From Lytechinus pictus (lineage: Eukaryota; Echinodermata; Echinoidea; Temnopleuroida; Toxopneustidae), in NCBI RefSeq assembly GCF_037042905.1, contig NC_087262.1, positions 25,671,001 to 25,735,000 on the forward strand: 64,000 nt of DNA, given 5' to 3'. Under the pieces are notes generated by a model, which was not told where the DNA came from, made no database searches, and saw only the letters and a program-made list of their open reading frames with translations. The position numbers and the translations under genes are program-made. Shown in pieces: positions 45,574-57,080 of this stretch (positions are counted from its first letter, which is position 1; every line of letters starts with the position of its first letter).

Positions 45574-45660
45574 GTTGACCAACGAAAGGATCGAAGATGA
45601 CTATGTTTTGATCATCATTTGAAAGGAATTAGCGGTAACTGCGGTCTATGGTACGATGTT
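45574..45660 (-). promoter_or_regulatory. HERC4: Putative HERC first exon and promoter region
   Basis: Strong donor AAC|gtaagt at 45573 in the right orientation, about 750 bp upstream of the coding exon acceptor. Nearby ATGGC motifs (45361, 45562) and the switch to GC-richer DNA are compatible with a promoter. The upstream limit is not defined. Confidence 0.4.
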
Positions 45661-46114
45661 TCTTAATTCTATATATTTTTTCGTAAATTTCGATGTAATT
45701 TCTTTTTTATGTGACATTTTATGTACAAAAAAGATCAGAGAATCGGGATTCCGCCGAATGGTATACTAATACTAACCTCGCAATACGTGTGAGTGAATCT
45801 AACGTTACTGCTAATACGTTGCTGTACGTACGGGCCTCCAGTGGTGAGTGGAGCCAACGCAGTTCAACCAAAATACAGAGACTGAAGCTTTTGGTCTGGT
45901 GCGTAACTTGCCTTTAGGACCCCGTCTACATCGGGCGGCGGAATGACAAGAGGTGTTCGGAAAACACTGCAGGATTTTCGTATGAGTTTTGTGGCATTTT
46001 CTTCTTGGTTAATGTTCTTTAGAATGTTTGCAACAAACTAGTGAAAGATGCACGCTGTAAGCAATTTTTTATCGGATAATGTACATACTCTTGCATGCTG
46101 CACTTCACCAGTAC

Positions 46115-46215
46115 TAGGCAGTACCACTGAACTAGAAATACGTGGAAGTCGTGTTCACCCAAGCAAAACATCGCCGGCGAACTCGATAAGTCACGTGACC
46201 GCCGCCATTTTGCTA
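46115..46215. repeat. GC-rich repeat with GCCGCCATTTTG, copy 1
   Basis: Contains CCACTGAACTAGAAATACGT and CGCCGCCATTTTGCTAGGTC. The same blocks in the same order occur inverted at 54805-54950. GCCGCCATTTTG is a YY1-type motif. Confidence 0.65.
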
Positions 46216-46436
46216 GGTCAATTGTTCGAGAACGCGCCGTAGAAGGCAATTGAAAGTATGTGCAAGATGCAATATGTTTTCTCTATAAATGTAAAATTAA
46301 TACTGATGTGCTTAGTGTGGCAAAGTGTATTTTAATGTCATTAAGCCAATCATGTACAAACATATTTCTATATGCACAATGTACTGGGACCTGGTAATTC
46401 ATGTAGTTTTAAAAAAGGGTTTAAATCAGGGTGACC

Positions 46437-46595
46437 AGGGGAGCGTTTCATCAACATTTTTGTCCGACAAGTTGTCAGATCTGACATCTTTCCTTGATTC
46501 TGATTGGCTGAGAGCCACTGTTACTATGGTAAATGTCGGATAAAACAGGACTTGTCGGATAAAACGTCTGACAAGTCCTTCATGAAACACTCCCC
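46437..46595. mobile_element. Hairpin MITE, GTTTCAT-end family
   Basis: GGGGAGCGTTTCATCAACAT ... TTCATGAAACACTCCCC, with inner GTCCGACAAGTTGTCAGA / TCTGACAAGTCC arms. Confidence 0.8.
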
Positions 46596-46679
46596 GGATT
46601 TCACAAAATGAAATACGGGACAATCGATAAAAAAAGATCATCAAAAAGGCTACACAGTACAATGTTATATTTGTGAAAA

Positions 46680-47310
46680 AAATATAAAGAATTGGAAGAG
46701 AGGATGAACGAAAAAATGAAGGAGAGAAAGAAAAGACGAAAGAAAAGAAATGAATGAGAAAGAAGAAAGAAAAAATGAAGGGGAAAAAATGAAAGAAAGT
46801 TAGAATAATTAAAAGGACGATGAAAGAAAGAATAAAAGAGAAAAAAAGGTTTCCGTCATTCTTTGAATTCATCGAATATAGAAAGAAAGAAAAGAAAGAA
46901 AGGGAAGATGTGTGAAAGACAAAATAAAGGTGAGAAAGAAAAAGTAAGAAAAAGGAGGAGGCCAAACAAAGAATGAAGGAAAGAAAAATGTTTTCATTCT
47001 TTGAAAGAAAGAAACAAAGAAAGAAGAAAACAGGAAGGGGTACAGAAGGAAGGGAGGGAGGGAAAGAAAAAAAAGGGGAAAGAATATTAAAGGGAAAATG
47101 AAATAAAGAATGAAAGAAAGAATGAAAGAGTGGGAGGAAAGATTGGAGGGAGGAGAGAATGAAAAAAATAATGGAAGGAGAGAAAAAACGAAAAGAAAAA
47201 GGTGAGGAAGGGAGAAGGAAGTAAATAAAAGTATAAGGAAAGAAAGAATGAAGGAAATAAAAAGGGCAGATACGAGAAAGAGAGAAAGAAAAGTAACACA
47301 CAGAAAGGCT
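46680..47310. repeat. Polypurine (GAAA-rich) tract of about 630 bp
   Basis: The plus strand is almost pure A/G with GAAAGAAA, GGAAGG and AATGAAAGAA variants. The 306-codon minus-strand frame across it (Phe/Ser/Leu-rich) is an artefact of strand composition. Confidence 0.9.
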
Positions 47311-47423
47311 CAGGCAAGGACTACTCTTCCATGTACTCCAATACATATTGTGGCTAAAATGTCATTTTCCCAAAAAGTTTTATTTCAAATTATATTTTCT
47401 TTCATGAGGACATAATATAGATA

Positions 47424-47578
47424 TATGGACTGCTTTGAGAGGCATGGTTGTTTCTAGAGGCTAAAGGGGGCCGCAGCGCGACTATGCCCTAGGGCTTTGC
47501 CCGAGGGCATGGTCTGGCCGATGCGGTACCCGCGAGCCGAAAGAAACAACCATGTCTCGAATATAAAAGCAGTCCATA
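47424..47578. mobile_element. Hairpin element with GC-rich core
   Basis: Arms TATGGACTGCTTTGAGAGGC / ATAAAAGCAGTCCATA and GGCATGGTTGTTTCT / AGAAACAACCATGTC surround a GC-rich core containing CCCTAGGGC and GCCCGAGGGC. Confidence 0.7.
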
Positions 47579-47599
47579 CAACGTTCTCGCCAGGTTCAT

Positions 47600-47730
47600 T
47601 CTGACGCTTGGCGGCGCGAAGCGATGATACGCAAGCCGCGCAGCGGCCTTGGTGCGTGCGAAGCACGCACGGGGGGAGGGTCGCGGGAGGGGGGTGTCCC
47701 CCCTCCCGCGCGGAGCGCGGTAGCTATCGA
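47600..47730. repeat. Cluster of perfect GC-rich hairpins
   Basis: Successive short palindromes: GTGCGTGC-GAA-GCACGCAC, GGGAGGGGGG-TGT-CCCCCCTCCC and CCGCGCGGAGCGCGG. Much richer in GC than the surrounding DNA. Confidence 0.8.
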
Positions 47731-48273
47731 AAATATCAATATCGACGAGCTTAGATTGCTGCTAAATGCACCACATTTGATGTCTATTTAATGCTTCTCC
47801 GGCCACACAGCCGTAACGGTTGCGCGAATTGCGATCGATTGAAGCAGAAAGGCAAGTACTGATGAAAAAGGTCAAAAGAAAAGATTTAAATTCAATCTCA
47901 TTTTATACTTACAGTTTATAGATTAATTCACATCAATGACATCGATAATGTACTCCATACTTTCCAATGTCTAGATCGCTACGTCCTTAGAAAGTGCGAT
48001 TCATTTTGTGAATGCGTGTCAATGACCGACTACATCTACGGACCGCATGCGCGCCGCGCCACGCCCTTACTCAATCCAAAGATTGTTCCGACTTTGTTTG
48101 GAAGCCTCGGAAGAAAACTTCCGAGGCTTCCAAATAATGGGCATCGGTATTCATGAGACGATATAATTTGCATGTTTGTTTTGTTTTCAGATACTCACTG
48201 AAACTATGACTCTCATAATTAAGACTTCTGCTGATGATGTTTATACTAATAATATCCAATCAAGATTCGTTTA

Positions 48274-48670
48274 TCACTGTCAATTATTGCTATGTTCATT
48301 TGTATTGTTCTATACTCGCCTATAAAATAATGAATGTGTCCATCACGAGCGGGAGAAATATTTTTAGTCATTCATCATACTTTAATATTACGATTTTGTT
48401 CTTATTATAATTAATTGCGATTTAAAATGTTTTAAAAGTAAAGCTTAATTGACAGGAAAGTAGATTTATACTCACTGTCAATTATTCCTATATGTTCATT
48501 TGTATTGTTCTATACTCGCCTATAAAATAATGAATGTGTCCATCACGAGCGGGAGACTAATATTTTTAGTCATTCATCATACTTTAATATTACGATTTTG
48601 TTCTTATTATAATTAATTGCGATTTAAAATGTTTTGAAAGTAAAGCTTAATTGACAGGAAAGCAGATTTG
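48274..48670. repeat. Tandem duplication, two units of about 200 bp
   Basis: Units start at 48274 and 48474 and are nearly identical, including TACTCGCCTATAAAATAATG, CATCACGAGCGGGAGA and AAGTAAAGCTTAATTGACAG. Confidence 0.95.
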
Positions 48671-49551
48671 TATTTTTAAATAATGCACTATGTAGGCCTA
48701 CAAATACAGCGTGTGTGAAAGAGAGGAAGAGGGGGGGGGGAGGGTTGTAGCTAGGATGGTCGAAGGGGGAGCGCGAAAGGGGAGGGGTCGTGGCGTGGAC
48801 AATGACAAGGGGATGTTGAGATCGTACGTGTGTGTGGGATTGGTGAAGAAGTCAATATTCGAAGCGAATGCATATTTATAGACATGTCTATACTACTACT
48901 GATGATGACGGCTGAATAATCTTTCTTTACATGTATATTTTGGCGATTTTAAATTTTTTAAATATTTTCTTGCATCATGAGTGGGAAGATCGAGGTACGT
49001 GATTCAATAAATTGCATCAGTTTTCAAGTTACAGAAATTCACGAACAGATTATTAAAATTAAAATTGAAAAAAAAAAGAGTCAGAAAGATCTTTTTATAG
49101 CCCCCATCCAGCGTAAACAACATGAAGAATATTTGAGGTCACGAAACCAGCTGATTCGCATTCATACAATAGGTTAACAGGTCACGCACATGGTACACAG
49201 TCATTCAAAGGGCGGGAATTCGGGGAAACCCGTTTTCAAGCACAATGATTGGCTCAACCCAGAAAGTGAATACTAATTAGATCACGTGCCATCGGCTTTG
49301 GGGCGTCTCGTTCACATTCCAACTCATTTCATAAATATAATCCACTCGCAGTAATTAGGCTAACGACGTTGTAAAGATAACTCTATATATAAAACACAAT
49401 TCCGATATAAAACATATATAACGACATAAGTGAAATTGAAAAATTCATCCAGCGATATTCAAATTATACTAGCGACTCATGTGGGCGTGGGCAAACGAAA
49501 TACATATCCTCTAAAACGTTCACACATATCAACTTCAATAATTCGTACTTG
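48671..49551. other. Intergenic, no gene seen
   Basis: A 66-codon plus-strand frame (48977-49177), Lys/Ile-rich, has no recognisable domain. A region near 49190-49330 is CpG-richer. Confidence 0.35.
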
Positions 49552-49556
49552 AAATG

Positions 49557-49707
49557 CAGGGGCCGCGGAAAGGTCTTGAAAGTGGGGGGGGGGGCTGACC
49601 ACCATGCAAAAAACGCAATCAGGTGGTCCTGTTTTTTTACATGGTTTTGGAAAAAAAAGTGGGGGAGCTGAAGCCCACCCAGCCCCCCCCCTGTTTCCGC
49701 GGCCCTG
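49557..49707. mobile_element. 151-bp MITE with CAGGGGCCGCGGAAA ends
   Basis: CAGGGGCCGCGGAAA / TTTCCGCGGCCCTG inverted ends, flanked by AAATG on both sides (49552-49556 and 49708-49712). Confidence 0.75.
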
Positions 49708-49712
49708 AAATG

Positions 49713-51239
49713 AATATCTGTGAATGAATTGTCAATTCCACTTTGTTGAATGTGTACTTTTATTGAAATCTATTGAATCACGTACCCCTCCCGACCAAGT
49801 CCAAGGGTTGATTTTCCACTCGCCATAAAGATTATGCAGCCACAATCACAGTAGACACATCCATAAAAGAATATTAATTTAATTCGCTCCGAACATTGAC
49901 TTCTTTTCGCCAATCCCCTCCCAACAAAGTCACAAACATCCCATCATTTTCATTTACATTGCCCACGACCACCTCCCATTATTCTCTTTCTCCTTTACAC
50001 AAATTAATTTCAAATAATATTTTATTTTAAATCGTAGTTGTTACCGGGAGTTGTTAAGCAATTGTACAACAAATTCACGAAGCATTCACTGTAATGACTA
50101 ATTGGCAGGCAAAGAGTAGTAAAGAACAATACAAATGAAAATACACTGTACGTATAACTCACATTAAAAAATGAGTCGTAATATGATAAAAAGCGTGAAT
50201 AAAATTAATAAAGATTATTCCTTATGAAAATTATAACAGATTCAATGAATATCTGAAGAAAAAAAAAACATTCAAATCGGTTTTGGATCCCATCTAATTT
50301 TGGAAGACCCGGATAGATTTTGATGCCATGTGCGATTTGTATTATGTATGTGGCCATGGCGAGCGCTAGTGCAGTGACACAGAACTTGGTAGACACACCG
50401 TCGCGAAATTAATCAACACTTTCAAAAGATCGATGTAGAGATCAAGACTTTGGAAATTATGGAGTAAAATTGGAATATAAATGTGAATAATCATTTTGCT
50501 GTGAGTAAATGAGTTGGACATTATATCAATCCATTCATGTGGCTGTGGCTTTGTCATTATTAACGTGATCTTTTAATAATTTTCTCAATTCGTTCTACGG
50601 CAGTGTCATTAGAAATGCATTCAATGAATTCATGTACCGTAGATGTAGCTATAATAAGGCTGGGGCCTGGGACGAGATGAAACTAAATTTCGATCGAATT
50701 TTTATATTATTTTTTGACACACTTTACTTTTGACAAAATAAATGACAATATCAACTGAAATTCGTAACATCTAAATTACATTGCCCAACCCAGTAACCCA
50801 CGGTACCCCTCTTTTCTCACTTTATTTTTGAGCGTATTTTACTACCATTTTAAAGACGTAAATAATGAGAGCAATGCGATACGCAAATGCGAGGTAAACA
50901 TCTTCGCACTTCCCACATAAGAGAGAGAGAGTTAAATTGGGCCTCGAGTCGAGGTCGTATCGTATACAGCATAGTAGCGAAGCAAAGAAATCCCGGGAAG
51001 AAATCGTGGAAGAAATAATCGACAAGTTTATTTTAGGATCTGAAAAGCAGATTGTTTTTATTTTAAATATATTATTCAGTTTTTTGTGTGGATCTAGGCC
51101 TGTTTTACAGTTGTCGGCCACGGTTGTCGGGGAAGTTCACGGTTGGCGGATTTGCCCTGAAAATTTTCAGGGTTGTCGGCGCCCGCCAACCGTGACGCGT
51201 GGTAGCGAGAACGTTGAGTCCATATATATTTTATGAACC
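49713..51239. other. Intergenic, no gene seen
   Basis: Short frames on both strands lack family resemblance. At 51110-51200 there are several copies of GGTTGTCGG / GGTTGGCGG. Confidence 0.35.
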
Positions 51240-51420
51240 GAATTAACGCTAGATCTAGATCTTAAACAAGTTTTAGGCCTAAAAGCCCTAAGCCACAGGC
51301 TAACATTACATTAGGCCTAACGTTAGGCCCTAACTTAGCCCTGCCCCTGACGTTAGGTCTCGAAGTCGAATACTAAAGCATTCCATACCAATTAGATCTA
51401 CTGAGTACTGCCACTAGGCC
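51240..51420. repeat. AACGTTAG/AGGCCTAA-rich satellite-like block, left part
   Basis: Dense TAGATCTA, AGGCCTAA and AACGTTAG motifs. The same composition resumes at 52605-52930, so one block was split by the element at 51421-52604. Confidence 0.7.
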
Positions 51421-52604
51421 CAGTGGCGTAACTACGGGGGGGCATGGTGGGGCACGTGCCCCCCCAATCGGCTGGCCAAAAAAAAAAAAAAAAAAAAAAA
51501 AAAAACGGAGAAAAGGAGGGAGAAAGGGAAAGAAACGTAGTGGGGAAAGAAGAAATTATTGTTAATTATAATGTTATATTATATTATAATTATGTTATGT
51601 TATATTACATTAAAAAATCATAACTTTATGAAACATAATTTGCGCAGGGCCTATGTTTTCATTGTTCCTGGTGCTCGCATTGTCTGTTTAACAAGATTAT
51701 GTAATCCTCTGTACTAAAATCTCCCGTTTTCAAGTCAATATACACCAAATATATTTCCTCGCACTTCGAATAATTATTGTTTAATGTAGTGCAATATGCT
51801 TCTTTTTCATGACTACTTAAAGCGATTGCCCCTTTTTAAGGTCTTAATATAAACTATTTCCTGTCCGTACTAACGTTCGCTTTCGTGGATTGGTGAGATA
51901 TGTCTGTTCTTCATGAATTCCTAAAATCAGTCCTTAAAATGTCCCTTTTTCTGATCTGAATATCAAAAATTTTCAGCTTGCGCTTTGCGCTCGCATCATT
52001 TGGTTAGTGAAATACGCATGGTCATCGTGAATTCCTACAAGCAGGCCTTAGAATGCCCCTCTTTAAGTCTGAATTTCCTAAATTTTCAGCTCGCGCTTCG
52101 CGCTCGCAATATTTGATTAGTGAGATGCGTATGATAATCATGATTACAATGACTACCAGTGCTTCATGTGTTTAGATTTATATTATTCTTACAAAATCAG
52201 CAAGCTCTTGGCACTCGCATTAGATGACTATGGTGAGATATGTATACTGGATTCCTAAAATATAGTCCTTAAGATGTCCCTGTTTGGGGTCAATATATCC
52301 AAAAATTTCAGCTCGCGCTTCGCGCTCGCATTGTTTGTTTATCGAGACAGGTATGTATTATGATTGCAAAAATTTGCTTATAATGTCCTTTTTTAGGTCT
52401 GAATATCAAAAAAATTTTGCTCGCGCTTCGCGCTCGCATTATGTGATCAGTGAGATACATAACCGTTTAATGGCACTGTCCTTAAAATGTATCTATTATG
52501 TCAGTATACCTGGCAACTGAGCGCGCTTCGCACGCTCTCTAAGTGACTCTAAATTTTTGCTGGTGCCCCCCCCCCCCAATGCTGTGACCCACGGTACGCC
52601 ACTG
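51421..52604. mobile_element. hAT-like non-autonomous element, 1184 bp
   Basis: Ends CAGTGGCGTA / TACGCCACTG with a perfect 8-bp target duplication ACTAGGCC at 51413-51420 and 52605-52612; 8 bp is the hAT signature. The interior holds about six degenerate units of about 110 bp, each with GCTCGCGCTTCGCGCTCGCA (near 51976, 52089, 52198, 52311, 52419 and 52517). No transposase frame. Confidence 0.88.
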
Positions 52605-52930
52605 ACTAGGCCTATTTAGGAACCAAATTAGGGTCTGAACTAGGCTACCCCAAGTTAAGTTTACTGACTTAACGTTAAATCTCCATTAACGTTACAGTCT
52701 AAGTTAGATCTAACCGACGTCATGAACGTTAGATCTCGGCTACGTCAAATCCAAAGTAAGATTAAACGGAACATTAGGCCTAACGTTAATTAGATCTAAC
52801 TTAGATCTTGAATCTACTCTTAACTCCTATAAAAGCTAACGGTAGATTTCACGACCTAACGTTGTCGTTTGTCATACCTAACGAGTAGTCTAACGTTAGA
52901 CTCTAACGTTACTTATAAATCTAACTTTAA
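52605..52930. repeat. AACGTTAG/AGGCCTAA-rich block, right part
   Basis: Continues the motif-dense block from 51240-51420 after the hAT-like insertion. Confidence 0.65.
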
Positions 52931-53399
52931 TTAGAAAGTGCAGTGACCGTACGGTATTATCTTTTCATTCGACTCACCTTTTGCGAGCATGCATTTCAAT
53001 GAAAAACTGCAACAAGACTTGATGATTGATACATCCGTTATGTCCTTAATAAGTTAGTCTTCTTTTAAATAATGCCATATATTTTAACAGGAATCAACAA
53101 GCAAAAGACAAAGATCAGCATCTTTCCATCGATGTGACATATCCGTTGCGCGCACTAGCGCTATAAGCGCGTAAATGCGCGAATTGTCTAAAACTTCCGA
53201 TCAAATCGCGCGGATATTTATGGTATCCGCAATCACCGCAGAAAGCAACATTTTGCATGCAATCAAATGGGGATCTCGGCCAAATTTTGCCATGCCCGTC
53301 GTTAAGGGGTGGGTCAGGGGGCAACGGGCAGAAATCTTGTTAACTATGCCCGCTGCCCTTGGTTACCACCTTAATTTGTTGTTTTGAAGGCATGGTCGT

Positions 53400-53754
53400 T
53401 TACATGACCTCAGTTTTGACCAATCAGAGGAACGGATTATTCGACATTCTTAAAGAGAGGTTTATAAAACAATATACTACCTGGATTATATTTAGATTAC
53501 TGCCCCAGGGAAATTGGTACTTAGGAGAAAACCACAAATCCCTGATAATAAAGTACATGGCCTATGGAAAAGTTGTCCTTGCCTCTTAATTTACTTACCC
53601 AGTTGCCAATTTGAAATCTACATACTATTAGTGATCTCAATTTAAAAGCAGCTATAACTTTCTTATCCCTTGTTCTTTCAAACTTTCGCCATTCTGTTTA
53701 ATCTATTTTTTTCCTTCCCAACACAACATTTTATGGCAAAGGCTGGATTCCCCT
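53400..53754. mobile_element. Truncated copy of the AGGGGAATCC TTAA MITE
   Basis: Right end GGCTGGATTCCCCT then TTAA (53755-53758). The interior (CTATGGAAAAGTTGTCCTTG, CCAGTTGCCAATTTGAAATC) matches 17378-17948. The left end is missing. Confidence 0.65.
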
Positions 53755-54109
53755 TTAAATGGAATTACAATTGCTATGCTTTTCTGATTTGTGCTCTAAT
53801 TAGTAAAATTGTTAGAGTTGACTTGGTTTTTGTTTATCCATCACCCATTCTTTTATGTAAAGGTGTATTGATGTATAAGCACATGTCGTGCAACATCCAT
53901 GCTCTTCCAAATTAAATTTCATAAGAATTCAAATTCTATTGTGCCCATTTTTATATACACTGTAGGCCCCCTACTTAGTAGATATTTCATGGCTGAGCAC
54001 ACGAAGGTCCAACTTTGAAGGCTCATTAAAAGTAACAACCTTCTTGTCCTCAAACTTCTATTCAATTTTTCACCCTGAATGTGTGATTGAACAGTATGAG
54101 AGGGAGGGA

Positions 54110-54530
54110 AGGGAATATTTACTCAAAATTTATATAGAAAAAGGTTGAATGAGAAAGGCAAAATGGTAAAGACGGAGAGAGAAAAAAAGAAACAGACGAT
54201 CAACGAGAAGAGATGGAAAAATGAAGAGGAAGATCAAAGAGAAAGAGAGAGAAAGGGGGGAAATGACGAGGAATGAGAAAGAGGTGAGGAGAGAAAGGCG
54301 AGACGAGAGGGAGATAAAAGAGGGCTCGATATAAGGGAGATGGGGAAATAAAAGAAAGATATAACGGGGATAGGAAGAAAGGGAAGGTAAGAGAGAGAGA
54401 GATGAGAAAGAAGAGGAAAATTAGAGAGAAAGAAGCAAAAGAGAAAGGAAAAATAATAAAGAGGGAGATCGAGATGATATAAAGGGGAGAAATAAGAGAG
54501 AGAGGGGCATGAAAGTAGAAATGAAATTGT
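54110..54530. repeat. Second polypurine tract
   Basis: The plus strand is GA-rich (GAGAGAGAAAGG, GGGGAAATGACGAGG). The 113-codon minus-strand ORF is an artefact. Confidence 0.85.
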
Positions 54531-54804
54531 AGGCCTACTCAGAAAGCATTTTGTTGTGGGGCCTTTCTTTGACACAGTGTGCGCGTGAAAAATGTCGAGT
54601 TTTGTATGATTTCATGTCTGTATGTTTACTCCCCTTTAATACAAAAATGTGACTAAATCAACATTTTCAGTTATGAAAGTATTTAATAACATATAGTTCA
54701 TGATGTAACAAAGCAAACTAAAACTTTAAACAGCACAAGGAACACTTTCTTTGCGTTCCTTTCTCCCATATCTGCCTACACGCAGCATTTGTCGACCAGC
54801 CAGT

Positions 54805-54950
54805 ATTGACCTAGCAAAATGGCGGCGCGCTCAGTCGAGCGTGAAGCCCGATGCTCTTCGTTGCCGCACGGCTTTGTGTACGTTGGGAATAGGGACACGT
54901 ATTCCATGTATTTCTAGTTCAGTGGGCAGTACGACCAGACGGTAGCCTGT
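54805..54950. repeat. GC-rich repeat with CAAAATGGCGGC, copy 2 (inverted)
   Basis: TTGACCTAGCAAAATGGCGG and ATGTATTTCTAGTTCAGTGG are the complements of blocks at 46115-46215, in mirrored order. Confidence 0.65.
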
Positions 54951-55194
54951 ACTGTTTCTAGAAGAACTTAATTTGTTCAATTATTACATTGGCATACTTT
55001 TTTTAATTTTATCATAAATTTGTAAACAAAGTGCGTAGCTTCTGGGCCCCCCATCATACTCATCTAATATAAATATTTATGCTTACCCTCTTCATTTAGT
55101 TGACTTGTTTTCTTCGAGTAGATCTACTTGATCAGCTAGAGAAAGTAATTCACAATCACCGGTCACCCATACAATGACGTGACTAACAACAGCA

Positions 55195-55430
55195 CGACTG
55201 TAGTGTAATTGTTGCTTGTCGACAGACGACATGCAGGCACTAGGTCTAGGGCCAGCGAGAGCCGAGGGGGCAGGCAGGCACAGCTCAGGCAGCGTACCGC
55301 CACTACCGGTATTGCAGTTGAAGAAGTGAAGTCCACCCTCCGTCGCGACGGCGACGGTCCGACCATGGATCACCAAGCAGCAAGAAGGGACAAGTCAAAT
55401 CTGCAACCACATCCAGATGCCTAAGAATGA
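55195..55430. other. CpG-rich block with ORFs on both strands
   Basis: GC-rich island in AT-rich DNA, open on minus (55092-55376) and plus (55209-55424), but the minus frame follows an in-frame stop and lacks an early ATG, and neither shows a known domain. It could be a promoter/first exon of an unseen gene. Confidence 0.35.
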
Positions 55431-56215
55431 TTTGTTGAATTTCCAACACCCCGTAGATATAGATGATCTACAGTAAGTAAAGTAATGTTGTTCTAACTAA
55501 GCTTACGAACTGTCCCGTTTTCTGTGTCCGTCTTCATTCATATTTACACAATCTACGCATTACAAGTAATAGTCTTTATCAAAGTACCGGTAATAACGAT
55601 GGCTTTGATTTTATCACTACTGATCATTTACCCTATAGATATCTATTTATTGCTTGATAGTTTCCCCGAAAACAAATTAACACCAAATTATATACATAAC
55701 AATTTTTAAAAAGATAGGTCCCTTCCCAATAATTGATCAATTTCTTGTGCAACAGGTCTAGTACTACGATAAACAGGACTTGGTATCAAGCCTATCTCAG
55801 ACAGATCGTCACTCCCCGATTTATACCTGTATACTGGAAGCTTCCAAAAATTGATTGTGAATGACTGCGATTGCCAATGATAACTCACAACTTGGTTCAA
55901 ATTATGACATTTCACGTAATCTACAGATGGGCTGCTAGGAATGTTACAGATGATTTCATTTTGATAACATCTGCTTTAGAAACAAGCCACACTAGCTTTA
56001 TGAGTAACCTTCGGATATCGTAACATTTAATTCTGTATGCCTGGTTTATATGGTTCTATAGCTGCAATTTCTTTGTAAACAAAACTGATGCCTTGATGTA
56101 AAAAAAAGCTTCAAAATTTTGCAGGCGATATAACATCAGGATTGTTGGGTCGATCCTGTATATAGTACTCCCAAAAAGTCATCAATAATTTCTTCCTTGT
56201 AAAAAAAAATCACCA
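55431..56215. other. Intergenic, no gene seen
   Basis: AT-rich; short frames (for example 55524-55709, hydrophobic) without supporting context. Confidence 0.35.
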
Positions 56216-56505
56216 CCCCATCATCATCACCACCACCATCATCATCACCATCACAATTATCATCATCTTCTGATCATCATCGTCTTCTGATCATGATCAC
56301 TATCATCATAGTCATCCTCACTATCATCTTCACCATCATCATCGATCATCATCCTCATCACCACCATCGTCATCATCAACGTCATCATCATCCTCATCTT
56401 CATCATCACCATCATTCTCATTATCATCATCGTCACCACCATTATCATCATCATCACAATCATCATCATCATCATCACCATATAGTCATCACCATCTACA
56501 CCTTC
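56216..56505. repeat. ATC/GAT microsatellite, interrupted
   Basis: About 290 bp of CATCAT/CACCAT repeats; poly-Met and poly-His frames are artefacts. Confidence 0.95.
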
Positions 56506-57080
56506 ATCCTCGTCACGCAGTACGTCTTATGAGAGCATTGTCTTTTTTTGTTCTCTGTGATTAATTGCAATGAGAAACGGAGCGAAACATTATCGAGCCA
56601 AAATATTACATGTTTGGTCAAGATTGATATCTAAATTTGTTCAACAAAATGAAGCAATTATGTTAAATCAATAATTTATTGCAATTATGGGTATAATAAT
56701 ACTGAACAATATTTATACTCAAATAAACATCATGGATTTTGTATTCGCGCTAGTATTTATTTAATAATCCTACATAATAATAAAAAAACAGCAACGATAT
56801 AAGAATACAAGGGAGATCGTGTACATTTGACACAACATGAGCATAAAAACAGTAGGACAAAAAAAATAAACAACAGTATAAAACATTGTTCCGAGGCCGG
56901 AATATAGAATTCGAAACAGTATAAACAGGGACGGATAACGATTTAAGAATTGTCAAAGTACATGCAAAATGAAGGTCATATACAGTGCGTATAAAAAAGT
57001 TACTTTGAAAATAATATTCCTATAAATTTGTTATACTGAAGCTTTTTCCACATTTACATATTGGTACAGGTCTCTTTTAA

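Noticed and set aside
46426..47346. 306-codon minus-strand ORF
   Set aside because: It is the complement of a polypurine tract; the Phe/Ser/Leu-only composition shows no coding structure.
50205..50396. Signal-peptide-like frame (ALALAMATYIIQIAHG)
   Set aside because: No ATG at the start, a stop just upstream and no donor; probably chance.
54234..54575. 113-codon minus-strand Ser/Phe-rich ORF
   Set aside because: Complement of a GA-rich tract.
55092..55376. Possible WD40-type exon on the minus strand
   Set aside because: The frame follows an in-frame stop near the acceptor, has no early ATG, ends before the only donor, and the resemblance is too weak.
56263..56532. Poly-Met/poly-His ORFs
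   Set aside because: Interrupted ATC microsatellite.
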